Origin: MH13 sp042140245
GTDB taxonomy: Bacteria > Pseudomonadota > Alphaproteobacteria > Rhizobiales > MH13
Length of the DNA stretch: 64,000 bases
Assembly (NCBI RefSeq): GCF_042140245.1
Contig: NZ_CP159483.1
Span: 3,658,001 to 3,722,000 of the forward strand
Direction of reading: 5' to 3'
Positions 43,907-52,868 of this stretch are shown in pieces. The translations under genes and the position numbers were made by a program. Within the stretch, counting starts at the first letter, position 1; every line of letters begins with the position of its first letter. Under the pieces are notes generated by a model, which saw nothing but the letters and a program-made list of their open reading frames with translations, was not told the DNA's origin and searched no databases.

Positions 43907-44449
43907 TCACTCATGAATGCCCGCCTCACCGGAGTGCAGAAGGTCACGACCAAACGTGAAGCGCGAAAACTCAATCGCCATCAGCCCAAATGAAATGGGA
44001 AACGCGATGGTCAAAAGCCAACGTGGGTAGAAGTAGGCACGCACATCAAAATCATTGCGCTCCAAATTGGTTGCCACCAGATCGATACCCTTCCAGGTGA
44101 GTATCAAGCACACGACCACGCAGGCAGCAGCCACCGCGCGGCTTAACAGACGGCGCAATGTCGCTGGCAAAACTGCGGTGACAAGCTCGATATGCACATG
44201 CCCTTTTTTGCGCACCAACCAGGGCGCGCCGAGCATGGTCATGTAGAGAATGGCGTATTCGGCTGACGTGAACAGCCAGGCAAAGGGCTGGATGCCTGCA
44301 TTGCGCATCAGCACAGAGGTGATCACCGAGACCATCAGCCAGAGCAGCATGCTCGCCGCGATCAACGCCATTGCATCGACAAAGCGATCATAGAGGCGGG
44401 TTAGAAGAGCCATATCCGGAACCTGGTCGAGATGGCGCGGCTGCGGCAT
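43907..44449 (-). CDS. TRAP transporter small permease (DctQ-like)
   Basis: Up to 180 aa with four membrane segments; GAPWLVRKKGHVHIELV is the family signature (about residue 75). The start is uncertain: ATG 44449 or ATG 44413 (MALLTRLYD), neither with a strong ribosome site. Small subunit partner of the 42570-43880 product. Confidence 0.87.
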   Translation of the reverse strand: MPQPRHLDQVPDMALLTRLYDRFVDAMALIAASMLLWLMVSVITSVLMRNAGIQPFAWLFTSAEYAILYMTMLGAPWLVRKKGHVHIELVTAVLPATLRRLLSRAVAAACVVVCLILTWKGIDLVATNLERNDFDVRAYFYPRWLLTIAFPISFGLMAIEFSRFTFGRDLLHSGEAGIHE

Positions 44450-44483
44450 TTTTAAGCAAACGCCGCAGCCACTGTTTTGAACG

Positions 44484-45494
44484 TTAGTCCATCGCTGGAT
44501 CGTAGAACAACTCGATCAAACGGTCATAATTGTCGGCGCCTTGAGGGCTTTCTTCCATCAGTGTGCGCATCCGGTTCCAGGTGGTGGAGCGGGCCGCTTC
44601 CAGATAGGCCGCGCGGGCATCGCCTTCCAGCGAGAACACCTGCATGCCGCCTTCTTCAAGAGCTGCAAAGTCCTCGTCACGCTTGGCCCGTAGGGCTTCA
44701 ACGCTCATACGCTCGTGCTCAATGGCAACATCCTGAAGAATGGTCTGGGCTTCCTGCGAAAGACTGTTCCACTTCTCCAGATTGACGATCACGCCAAGAT
44801 CGGTGGAGAAGAAGTTCGGCTCGATGCGCCAATTCAGAAACTCATTCCAGCGCAGATCGATCAGGCCAATTTGCGTCCAGCCGGTGGCATCCACCGTGCC
44901 ACGCTCGAGCGCGGAGTAGACATCCCCAGTCGGAAGATCGATCACCTGGGCTTCCAGATAGTCTGTGAAGAAGGCGTTGTAGACCGCGTTACCGCGCAGG
45001 CGGATGTCGTCGATCACAAGGTTGCCGTCTTCGTCGACGCTCGGCTCATTGACTGACCAGAGATTGTAGGTGACGCCGGAGTCAAACCAACCGAGATAGT
45101 AAAGACCCATCTTCTCCTGATGGATCTCGTTGATGAGATCGATGCCACCATTTTCGCGTGTTTCAATAGCCGTGAGATTGGAGGCCACCAACGCATCTTT
45201 CTCTGGCAGCGCGCCGCCGTAGAAGGAACCAGGCGTGTAGACCATATCGACCACGCCATCGCGTACAGCGTCAGGCTGCTGGAACATGCCGATAGCTTCC
45301 GGGCCACCAAGCACGTCGATCTGGATGACGCCTTCGCCAGCCTCGTTGACCATGTCGACAAACGACAAAAAGCTTTGCGTGTAGATCAGCGTTTCAGGAA
45401 ACGCGTGCACGGCCGTAATGGTCTCCTCAGCCCATGCCGCGCTGGCCATCATGGTGGATGCGGCAAGCGTGCCAACGATCAGAGTTTTTCTCAT
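44484..45494 (-). CDS. TRAP transporter substrate-binding protein (DctP-like)
   Basis: 336 aa periplasmic receptor. Signal peptide MRKTLIVGTLAASTMM with a cleavage-like AAWAEE near residue 22. Mature protein has the family pattern VHAFPETL...YTPGSFYGGALPE...DIRLRGN. ATG 45494 follows AGGAGAGGACC. TRAP receptors usually bind a carboxylate through a conserved arginine, consistent with a dicarboxylic acid pathway here. Confidence 0.9.
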   Translation of the reverse strand: MRKTLIVGTLAASTMMASAAWAEETITAVHAFPETLIYTQSFLSFVDMVNEAGEGVIQIDVLGGPEAIGMFQQPDAVRDGVVDMVYTPGSFYGGALPEKDALVASNLTAIETRENGGIDLINEIHQEKMGLYYLGWFDSGVTYNLWSVNEPSVDEDGNLVIDDIRLRGNAVYNAFFTDYLEAQVIDLPTGDVYSALERGTVDATGWTQIGLIDLRWNEFLNWRIEPNFFSTDLGVIVNLEKWNSLSQEAQTILQDVAIEHERMSVEALRAKRDEDFAALEEGGMQVFSLEGDARAAYLEAARSTTWNRMRTLMEESPQGADNYDRLIELFYDPAMD

Positions 45495-45569
45495 AGGTCC
45501 TCTCCTTTTGGGTTTCGGCGGCATTCTTGTTGACCGTCCGAAAAGTGGCGCATGCGCGCCGGTTGGGTT

Positions 45570-46193
45570 CTAGTTTGGTGGTGAAGGTTCTGTGCCCAGA
45601 TAGGCCCATGCGCGCGTTGCCCGATCTTTCTGGGAGAAGGTTGCGATGGCTTCTCCGTACTGGGCCGTCAGGTCGATATCGTCCCATCCTTCGATGAGTT
45701 TGGTTCGCCATACAGGGTCGATTGCGAACGAAACCGTCAGGTCAGCGATCGTGACTTGACTGTTGTCCAGATCAATAGTCGCGGGATGCGCTGCTTTGTC
45801 CAAAGCTTTTGTGAGCTTATCACAATCATCCTCGCTCACGCGCGCCGGAAGAAGCCCATTGTTGACCGCATTGCCGGCAAAGATGTCACCAAAACTGGGT
45901 GCGACCACGGCTTTGATGCCGAAATCGATGAGTGCATAAACGGCAGCCTCACGCGAAGAGCCGCCACCGAAGTTGCGTCCGGTCACAAGAACGGATGCAT
46001 CATGGTGTTGGTTCAACGGATGCTCGGCATACGCTTCTCCATTGGAGCCAAAGCGCAGATCATGCATCAGAAACCGGCCATAGCCTTCTGTGCGTGGTGT
46101 GGACATGAACCGTGCTGGAATGAGCTGATCAGTGTCGATGCCATCTATTGGCAATGCCACGGCCGATCCGGAATATGCTCGCCAACCCGCCAT
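45570..46193 (-). CDS. LeuD-like small subunit of aconitase-family hydro-lyase
   Basis: 207 aa swivelling-domain subunit of the isopropylmalate isomerase family. IDTDQLIPARFM near residue 20 and NFGGGSSREAAVYALIDFGIKAVVAPSFGDIF near 75 are clear. Encoded 2 bases after the LeuC-like gene. Housekeeping leucine synthesis is possible, but the position between a GntR regulator and a TRAP transporter points to a catabolic hydro-lyase, such as a citraconate, maleate or dimethylmaleate hydratase. Confidence 0.85.
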   Translation of the reverse strand: MAGWRAYSGSAVALPIDGIDTDQLIPARFMSTPRTEGYGRFLMHDLRFGSNGEAYAEHPLNQHHDASVLVTGRNFGGGSSREAAVYALIDFGIKAVVAPSFGDIFAGNAVNNGLLPARVSEDDCDKLTKALDKAAHPATIDLDNSQVTIADLTVSFAIDPVWRTKLIEGWDDIDLTAQYGEAIATFSQKDRATRAWAYLGTEPSPPN

Positions 46194-46195
46194 GA

Positions 46196-47587
46196 TCAGG
46201 CCGCTCCCGCCAATGGACGATCTTTGAGAAAGGGACGTGCGTCAGTGAGTTCGCCTGCCACAGCCGCGGCTGCGACCATAGCTGGAGACATGAGATGCGT
46301 GCGTGCACCTGGCCCTTGGCGACCCCGGAAATTGCGATTGGTGGTCGAGGCGCAGCGTTTGCCGGGCGCGACGACATCGCCATTCATGGCAACGCACATG
46401 GAGCAGCCCGAAGCGACCCAGTCCAGACCGGCATCGGTGAAGATGCGATCAAGGCCTTCGGCTTCGGCAAGACGTTTCACGATCATGGAGCCGGGAGAAA
46501 CGGTTCCAGGAACTTTAGCTTTGCGACCGGCCAAAATCACAGCCGCTGCGCGCAAGTCTTCGATGCGCGCATTTGTGCAGGAGCCGATAAACACCTGATC
46601 AATCGCAAGACCGTCGAGAGACTGCCCTGGCCTCAAGCCCATATAGTCAAGTGCATCGGTCGCTGCATCGGAAGGCACGGCGCTGGTGATTGGCGCTGCC
46701 TGCTCAGGCACGATGCCCCATGTCACCGTCGGCGCGATATCTGCTGCATCTATCTCGATCTCACGGTCAAAGGCTGCATCAGCGTCGCTTGCCAAGGACT
46801 GCCAGTCGTCCACCGCCTCATCCCACTGATTACCAGACGGTGCGAATGGACGCCCCTTGAGATACGCAAACGTTGTCTCGTCAGGCGTGATCACGCCACA
46901 CTTGGCACCGCCCTCAATGGAAAGATTGCAAAGCGTCATCCGCGCTTCCATCGACAGCACACGCACGGCACTTCCAGCATATTCGATGGCATGGCCCCGC
47001 GCGCCATCAGAACCAAGTCTGGCGATCCAATGCAGCGCCATGTCCTTGGCGGTCACACCATCTGCCAGCACACCATTGAACGTGAGACGCATGGTTTTCG
47101 GGCGGGTCTGCCAGAGCGTTTGTGTCGCCAGAACATGGGCAACCTCGGTCGCGCCAATGCCAAAGGCATAAGCTCCAAAAGCACCATGGGTGGAGGTGTG
47201 GCTATCGCCACAAACGACCATCAGGCCCGGTAGTGTGAGACCTTGTTCCGGCCCCGTGACATGGACGATCCCCTGGCGTGGGTCGTTGAGACCGAAGTGG
47301 CGAATACCATGCGCGTGGGCGTTGGTTTCCAGCGTTGCAATCATGCGTTTGATGGAGTCACTGGCACCACCAGATGCACGCTCTCGTGTCGGCACGTAGT
47401 GGTCACTGACGGCGATGGTGAGTTCAGGATGGGCAACGTTTAACTCACGAGCTGCGAGCTTGCCAAAGGCGTGATGCGAGCCTTCGTGCACCAAGTGACG
47501 ATCCACCCAGAGAAGCGAGGCGCCATCATCACGCCGCAACACCTCGTGGGTGCTCCAAAGCCGATCAAAGAGCGTTTTGCCGCTCAT
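46196..47587 (-). CDS. LeuC-like large subunit of aconitase-family hydro-lyase
   Basis: 463 aa. Three cluster cysteines lie in VFIGSCTNARIEDLRAA (about 344) and ASGCSMCVAMNGD (about 405-408). GDSHTSTHGAFGAYAFGIG near 130 is conserved. Some LeuC-diagnostic parts differ: LWVDRHLVHEGSHHAF replaces the usual LYIDRHLIHEVTSPQAF, so the substrate-binding edge is altered. ATGA overlap with the GntR gene shows direct coupling to the regulator. Predicted to hydrate or isomerise an unsaturated or hydroxylated di- or tricarboxylic acid. Confidence 0.86.
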   Translation of the reverse strand: MSGKTLFDRLWSTHEVLRRDDGASLLWVDRHLVHEGSHHAFGKLAARELNVAHPELTIAVSDHYVPTRERASGGASDSIKRMIATLETNAHAHGIRHFGLNDPRQGIVHVTGPEQGLTLPGLMVVCGDSHTSTHGAFGAYAFGIGATEVAHVLATQTLWQTRPKTMRLTFNGVLADGVTAKDMALHWIARLGSDGARGHAIEYAGSAVRVLSMEARMTLCNLSIEGGAKCGVITPDETTFAYLKGRPFAPSGNQWDEAVDDWQSLASDADAAFDREIEIDAADIAPTVTWGIVPEQAAPITSAVPSDAATDALDYMGLRPGQSLDGLAIDQVFIGSCTNARIEDLRAAAVILAGRKAKVPGTVSPGSMIVKRLAEAEGLDRIFTDAGLDWVASGCSMCVAMNGDVVAPGKRCASTTNRNFRGRQGPGARTHLMSPAMVAAAAVAGELTDARPFLKDRPLAGAA

Positions 47588-48417
47588 TGCGCCGCACGCC
47601 CTGAACCGTTCAAGCCAGTTTCAAGTTGGACGATCGGTTCCCAATGCCGGTTTTCGCCATCGCCAACTCGGTCCAGCGACATGGAGAGCTGGTACCGGTC
47701 TGGCCGGTAAGATGCGGCCAGATGTTCAACGCCTCGACCTTGCTCATCGCGCACCACACGCTCAAGCGAGAGAAGGGCCGAACCGGTCGGCACATCAAGT
47801 GCGCTGGCGATATCTGGAGCTGCAAGCGTCGCCGATACTGATTGCTGTGCGCTGTCGATCTGCACGCCACCCAATTCGAGCAAAGAGTACAATGGGCGCG
47901 TGGCAAGGTCGGCTTCAGAATAGCTGAGCGCCACGTCTTCAGGCACGTGCGTTACCAGATACGAGAACGGCTGACCGTCCAACAAGCGAACACGGACCGC
48001 ACGTTGTATCCGCACACCTTCGGCAAGGCCGAGTGCATCAGCAATCGCAGAGCTGGCCGGCTGGTAGCCAAACTCCAAGAGACGGGCTTCAGTCTTAGCG
48101 CCCATTTCGGCTAAGTGCGGAACAAGATTGGCGATGTCGGCTTTAATCGTTTGGCGTGTTGCGCGGCCCGAACGCACGATAGAGCCGCTTCCGGCACGCT
48201 TCTCAATCAGCCCATCACCGGCCAGTGCCTCCAATGCACGGCGAATGGTCACGCGTGACACGCCATACGTATTCGCAAGCCTATGTTCACCGGGCAAATT
48301 CGCGCCGTCTTCAAGCACACCGCGCGCAATGTCATCCTTCAATTGCAGGTAAACGCGGCGCGCCTTTCCACCTTCAGGAATGCTGTCTGTCACGTCTGGC
48401 GTTGGCTTGAGGGCCAT
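47584..48417 (-). CDS. HutC-subfamily GntR transcriptional regulator
   Basis: 277 aa. N-terminal winged helix with LPGEHRLANTYGVSRVTIRRALEAL (about residues 45-70), followed by a UTRA effector domain (about 110-250). ATG 48417 is used; an in-frame TTG lies 6 bases earlier. It heads the leftward LeuCD/TRAP operon and is divergent from the tautomerase-HyuBA operon, so it probably controls both arms through the repeats at 48503-48533. Confidence 0.9.
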   Translation of the reverse strand: MALKPTPDVTDSIPEGGKARRVYLQLKDDIARGVLEDGANLPGEHRLANTYGVSRVTIRRALEALAGDGLIEKRAGSGSIVRSGRATRQTIKADIANLVPHLAEMGAKTEARLLEFGYQPASSAIADALGLAEGVRIQRAVRVRLLDGQPFSYLVTHVPEDVALSYSEADLATRPLYSLLELGGVQIDSAQQSVSATLAAPDIASALDVPTGSALLSLERVVRDEQGRGVEHLAASYRPDRYQLSMSLDRVGDGENRHWEPIVQLETGLNGSGRAAQ

Positions 48418-48502
48418 TGACAAAGCTCCGCGCTGATCAAGGTAAGCCTAGCGCCTGTTTTCTCAAATGCAAGAAACTCCGTTCAAAAAAATACAAAATT
48501 TT

Positions 48503-48533
48503 TGTCCTATGAAGAACTGTCAACCTGTCCTAT
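48503..48533. promoter_or_regulatory. Direct repeat, putative GntR operator
   Basis: TGTCCTAT occurs at 48503-48510 and 48526-48533, each followed by an A/G-rich stretch (GAAG, AAAC). The second copy lies within CTGTCCTATAAACAG, whose ends CTGT/ACAG are inverted. The pair is in the divergent gap between the gntR and tautomerase genes. Confidence 0.45.
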
Positions 48534-48563
48534 AAACAGTACAGATTGTGACGGAGGCTCAAT

Positions 48564-49124
48564 GTGCCATCAATTTCGGTGACGATGATCGAAGGCTATG
48601 ATGACGAAGCCAAAGAACGGCTCTGCATAGCTTTAACAGGCGCAGTTCGACAGGTGCTGCCAGCCAATCCCGAAGGCATTGTTATCGCTCTTAACGAAGT
48701 GCCAGCCGCCAACTATATGCGCGGTGGTAAGCACAAGCAGCCTGCCCCAGCTTTACCCGATGCCGCCCGTTTGGTCCGCGAATTTTTGGGGCACATGGAA
48801 GCGCGTGACTTAAACGCCGCATCAGCCATGCTCGCCGACACGTTCACGATGGCCTTTCCTGGCGGCGTGAACATGAACACGCTTGACGAGCTGATCGCCT
48901 GGGCCAAGCCACGCTACCGGTTCGTGCGCAAAACCTATGAGCGCTTTGACACCGCATCAGGTGATGAAGGACCAACCGTCTATTGCTACGGCACGCTTTC
49001 AGGTGAGTGGCTGGATGGCGCAGTCTTCGAGGGCATTCGCTTCATCGACCGCTTCGAAATGGAAAATGGCCTGCTCACCCGCCAAGATGTTTGGAACGAT
49101 ATGGGCGAGGCGAAGAATGGCTGA
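48564..49124 (+). CDS. 4-oxalocrotonate tautomerase-like domain fused to SnoaL-like domain
   Basis: 186 aa. Residues 1-60 begin Met-Pro-Ser-Ile-Ser-Val-Thr-Met-Ile-Glu-Gly, the tautomerase opening in which Pro1 becomes the catalytic base after Met removal. Residues about 70-180 look like a SnoaL/NTF2-type cone fold (VREFLGHMEARDLNAASAML, FDRFEMENGLLTRQDVW). GTG 48564 is the start, six bases after GGAGG; an overlapping ATG at 48562 is out of frame. The fusion of these domains is uncommon. It heads the HyuBA operon, overlapping the next start by 8 bases. It may tautomerise an enol released by a neighbouring enzyme. Confidence 0.8.
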   Translation: MPSISVTMIEGYDDEAKERLCIALTGAVRQVLPANPEGIVIALNEVPAANYMRGGKHKQPAPALPDAARLVREFLGHMEARDLNAASAMLADTFTMAFPGGVNMNTLDELIAWAKPRYRFVRKTYERFDTASGDEGPTVYCYGTLSGEWLDGAVFEGIRFIDRFEMENGLLTRQDVWNDMGEAKNG

Positions 49125-50814
49125 GCCAGACATCGATCCCATCACGCTGGCTGTTCTTGCCGGGCGCATGGAACAGATCGCTGACGAAATGGACGCCACA
49201 CTGTTTCGCAGTGCCTTCAACCCGATCATTGCCGAAGCGCATGATGCCTCGCACGGGCTTTACGATGCCCGGACAGGCGACACGCTAATACAAGGCAAGT
49301 CCGGCCTGCCAATTTTCGTTGGCGTGATGGCGTTTGCCGTCAAAGCTGTGATCGAGAAGGCGGCGCGCGACGGCGATCTGGCGGATGGCGACGTCTACAT
49401 CTTCAACGATGCGCATATCGGTGGCACGCATCTTTCCGACATGCGACTGGTGCGCCCCTATTTTCGCGATGGTGAGCTGTTCTGCTATCTCGCCTCGGTC
49501 GGGCATTGGCACGATTTGGGCGGCGCAGTGCCAGGCAACTACAACCCGTCGGCCCGCGAGGTGTTTCAGGAAGCGGTGGTTCTGCCGCCGGTGAAGCTTG
49601 TGCGTGCCGGTGAAGTGCAAATCGACATCATCGACATCATCTTGCGCAATACGCGGCTCCCCCAGTCCGCCCGTGGTGACCTGAACGGTCAGCTTTCAGC
49701 GCTCGATCTCGGCGTCAAACGCCTGGACGCACTCCTTGATAGCTACGGCGCAGATACGGTAGGCGCCGCTTTTTCCAAGCTGGGCGACCGTGCCGAGGCG
49801 CTGATGCGCACCGAGCTTGCCGACCTGCCAGATGGGCGATGGGAAGCAACCGACTATCTCGACAATGATGGGATCACCGACACCGCCCTACCGATCAAGG
49901 TGACGCTGGAAGTGCGCGGCGATCAGCTCACCATAGATTTTAAAGGTACAGCGCCCGTTACTGCCGGGCCAGTGAACATCGCTCTGCCCACGACGATTGC
50001 CTGCTGCTACGTGGCGATCAAACATATCTTCCCCGCCCTGCCAGCCAATGCCGGTGTGATGCGACCGATCACCATCAATGTACCCGAGGGGTCGTTGCTG
50101 TCCGCTGAGTTCCCCGCACCGACCGGTGGCTACACTGAAACGATCCTGCGGATGATTGACGTGATCTTTTCGGCCGCAGCCAAAGCCGTACCCGAGCGCA
50201 TCGTCGCCAATGCCTATGGCACCATCAACGCGCTTTCCATCGCGGGGCAGAAGGCCAATGGCCAACGCTGGGTGATGTTCTCTTTCTATGGCGGCGGTCA
50301 TGGCGGCTCGATCGAAAACGATGGCCTCAACCATGGCAACGCGCCTATATCTACGGCGACGATCCCGCCTGCCGAAATTCTTGAAGCAGCCTACCCGGTG
50401 ATGTTTCGGCAATGGGCGTTGCGGCCTGATAGCGCTGGCCATGGCACCCATCGTGGCGGGCTTGGCGCGGTCTACGAGATCGAGCTTTTGGAAGAGGAAG
50501 CCGAGGCTTTCCTGTTCGGAGAACGCGGACGTTTTGCCCCGCAGGGCGTTGCGGGTGGACAGGAAGCCGCCAAGAACGAGTTTGCCTACGAAACCGAAAA
50601 AGGTTGGGCTGAGCCTGCACTGGCCTCTAAGATGGTCGGCATCCCTTTAAAGCGCGGGCAGCGTGTTCGCTTGGAGACGCCAGGCGGCGGAGGTTACGGA
50701 CCGCCTGAAGCGCGCGAACCGTCTGCCATCGCCCGCGATGTCGCGTTGGGTTTCCTTACCGAAACGTCCGCTGACAAGGCTTATGGTACCGCGTGGCGAG
50801 GTGCCGAATCATGA
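49117..50814 (+). CDS. Hydantoinase B/oxoprolinase family protein
   Basis: 565 aa. Family opening DPITLAVLAGRMEQIADEMDATLFRSAFNPIIAE, then VYIFNDAHIGGTHLSDM near residue 95 and GGGGYGPP near the C-terminus. ATG 49117 overlaps the end of the tautomerase gene; longer frames enter that gene. HyuB subunits work with HyuA in ATP-dependent opening of cyclic amides (hydantoins, 5-oxoproline) or in acetone/acetophenone carboxylases. Coupled to hyuA-like by ATGA. Confidence 0.9.
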   Translation: MAEPDIDPITLAVLAGRMEQIADEMDATLFRSAFNPIIAEAHDASHGLYDARTGDTLIQGKSGLPIFVGVMAFAVKAVIEKAARDGDLADGDVYIFNDAHIGGTHLSDMRLVRPYFRDGELFCYLASVGHWHDLGGAVPGNYNPSAREVFQEAVVLPPVKLVRAGEVQIDIIDIILRNTRLPQSARGDLNGQLSALDLGVKRLDALLDSYGADTVGAAFSKLGDRAEALMRTELADLPDGRWEATDYLDNDGITDTALPIKVTLEVRGDQLTIDFKGTAPVTAGPVNIALPTTIACCYVAIKHIFPALPANAGVMRPITINVPEGSLLSAEFPAPTGGYTETILRMIDVIFSAAAKAVPERIVANAYGTINALSIAGQKANGQRWVMFSFYGGGHGGSIENDGLNHGNAPISTATIPPAEILEAAYPVMFRQWALRPDSAGHGTHRGGLGAVYEIELLEEEAEAFLFGERGRFAPQGVAGGQEAAKNEFAYETEKGWAEPALASKMVGIPLKRGQRVRLETPGGGGYGPPEAREPSAIARDVALGFLTETSADKAYGTAWRGAES

Positions 50815-52868
50815 GCATTGTTGGCGTCGATGTCGGCGGAACGTTCACCGATATTTTTATTCTTGATGAGGCAACCGGTAAAGCGAGCGTTGCCAAGGTG
50901 CCAACCACGCGACCTGACCAATCCGGTGGTTTTCTTGCTGGCGTGCAAAGCGCAGGTGATGATCTTTCCGCGATGCGCACGGTGGTTCACGGCACCACCG
51001 CTGGCACCAACGCATTGCTGGAGCGCAAGGGTGCAAAGATCGGCCTCATTACCACCCAAGGCTTTCGCGACACGCTGGAGATGCGTCGCCGCGACCGCCG
51101 CGCGACATGGGGCCTGCGCGGCGATTTTAAACCCGTGGTGCCGCGCGACCGGCGCTTGGAAGTACCCGAACGCACGCTTGCCGATGGTAGCGTCGAAACG
51201 CCAGTGGACACCGCCACCGTTGAGGCTGCCGCGCGCGAACTGCTTGCGATGGGCTGTGAAGCTGTCGCGCTTATCTTCATCAACGCCTATGCCAACCCCG
51301 CCAACGAACAGGCCGCTGCGAAAGCCCTGCGCGCCGTTTGGCCCAATCCGCATGTGTCCGTTTCAAGTGAAATTTTGCCAGAAATTCGAGAGTTCGAGCG
51401 GACATCGACCACGGTGCTTAACGCCTATCTCCAACCCGAAGTGGCTGGATACTTGGGACGGTTGGAATCGGGTTTGCGCGACGGCGTGTTTGGCGGCGAG
51501 TTTTTGCTGGTCCAATCCAACGGCGGTGTCATGGCCGTGGACACGGCCTGTCGCTTGCCTGTGCGCACCGCATTGTCAGGTCCGGCAGCGGGTGTAATCG
51601 CAGCCGCCTACATCGCCACCAGCGCCGGTTACGACAACATCATTACTGGTGATGTCGGCGGCACAAGCTTTGACGTTTCACTGATCGCCGATGGTCAGTC
51701 GGCGTTGGCCGCGCAGACCAGTATCGATTTCGGCATGGTGGTGCGCACGCCGATGATCGAGATCACCACCATCGGTGCAGGCGGTGGCTCAATCGCCTGG
51801 GTGGACAAAGGCGGACTGCTCAACATCGGGCCGGAAAGTGCTGGCTCCAACCCCGGCCCGGTGGCCTATGGCCGTGGCAATGACCGCCCGACCGTGACAG
51901 ATGCCAACATCGTGCTTGGCCGCATCGATGCGGAGAAACCCATTGGAGGTGGCCTCGATAGGCTGGACGTGGAGGCGGCACGAACGGCCATCGATACCCA
52001 TGTTGGCGCGCCTCTTGGCTTGGAAACTGAAGATGCTGCCGAAGCCATTTTGAAAGTGGCCAACGCTCACATGGCAGGCGCCATTCGTCTGGTGAGCATT
52101 GAACGCGGGCATAACCCGCAAAACTTTTCTTTCATGCCCTTCGGCGGTGGAGGAGCGCTGCATGCCTGCGCACTGGTGGATGAGTGCGAGCTTGCTCGTG
52201 CACTCGTCCCACGCTTTCCGGGCGTAACATCAGCGCTTGGCTGCGTGATCGCCGATATGCGCCAAGATTTTGTACAGACAATCAACACAACCCTGGCAGC
52301 GCTTGATGAGGCCGAGCTTGGCATCATGATCCAAGCCCATGTCGATGAAGGCATGGCACTGCTTGATGCCTCTGGCGTGCAGTTCGGCGCACGAGATGTG
52401 CAGGTTGAACTGGATATGGCCTATGCCGGACAGACCCACACCGTGGCCGTGCCGATCACCGTTGAAATGACAGGTTCGCAGGTGATTGCGCCGACAATCG
52501 ATACGATCCGAGATGCGTTTGAAAACGCCTATCGTGCCGCCTTCAACCGTCTGTTGGACGGCGGCGTACAACGCATTTTAAACTTGCGGACCAGCACGAT
52601 TGGCAGGCGGCCAAGGTTCGACCTTTCCTCACTGGCACCGGATGATGCCAACGCCACCTCGATGCCCTATGGGTCACGCAGTGTGCGCATGAATGGCGCG
52701 TGGCATGACACCGCCCTTTACGACCGGCTGACGCTGCCCGTGGGCACGGTGATCGACGGTCCGGCAATTTTGACACAGCCCGATACGACCATCTTGGTGG
52801 AACCAGGCTTTCAAGGTCGGGTGGATAGTTTTGGCAATCTCATTCTTGAGCGGCGGACAGTATCATGA
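50811..52868 (+). CDS. Hydantoinase A/oxoprolinase family protein
   Basis: 685 aa ASKHA-fold ATPase subunit. IVGVDVGGTFTDIFILDE at the N-terminus, VHGTTAGTNALLERKGA near 62, LSGPAAGVIAAAYIA near 258 and TGDVGGTSFDVSLI near 283 are the nucleotide and family motifs. Together with the HyuB-like protein it should form an ATP-dependent amidohydrolase or carboxylase. The specific substrate (hydantoin, pyroglutamate-like lactam, imide, ketone) cannot be decided from sequence. Confidence 0.9.
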   Translation: MSIVGVDVGGTFTDIFILDEATGKASVAKVPTTRPDQSGGFLAGVQSAGDDLSAMRTVVHGTTAGTNALLERKGAKIGLITTQGFRDTLEMRRRDRRATWGLRGDFKPVVPRDRRLEVPERTLADGSVETPVDTATVEAAARELLAMGCEAVALIFINAYANPANEQAAAKALRAVWPNPHVSVSSEILPEIREFERTSTTVLNAYLQPEVAGYLGRLESGLRDGVFGGEFLLVQSNGGVMAVDTACRLPVRTALSGPAAGVIAAAYIATSAGYDNIITGDVGGTSFDVSLIADGQSALAAQTSIDFGMVVRTPMIEITTIGAGGGSIAWVDKGGLLNIGPESAGSNPGPVAYGRGNDRPTVTDANIVLGRIDAEKPIGGGLDRLDVEAARTAIDTHVGAPLGLETEDAAEAILKVANAHMAGAIRLVSIERGHNPQNFSFMPFGGGGALHACALVDECELARALVPRFPGVTSALGCVIADMRQDFVQTINTTLAALDEAELGIMIQAHVDEGMALLDASGVQFGARDVQVELDMAYAGQTHTVAVPITVEMTGSQVIAPTIDTIRDAFENAYRAAFNRLLDGGVQRILNLRTSTIGRRPRFDLSSLAPDDANATSMPYGSRSVRMNGAWHDTALYDRLTLPVGTVIDGPAILTQPDTTILVEPGFQGRVDSFGNLILERRTVS

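Noticed and set aside
45570..47587. Housekeeping leucine biosynthesis leuCD
   Set aside because: The genes are coupled to a GntR regulator and a TRAP transporter, no leuA or leuB is nearby, and LeuC-diagnostic segments differ. A catabolic hydro-lyase is more likely, though not proven.
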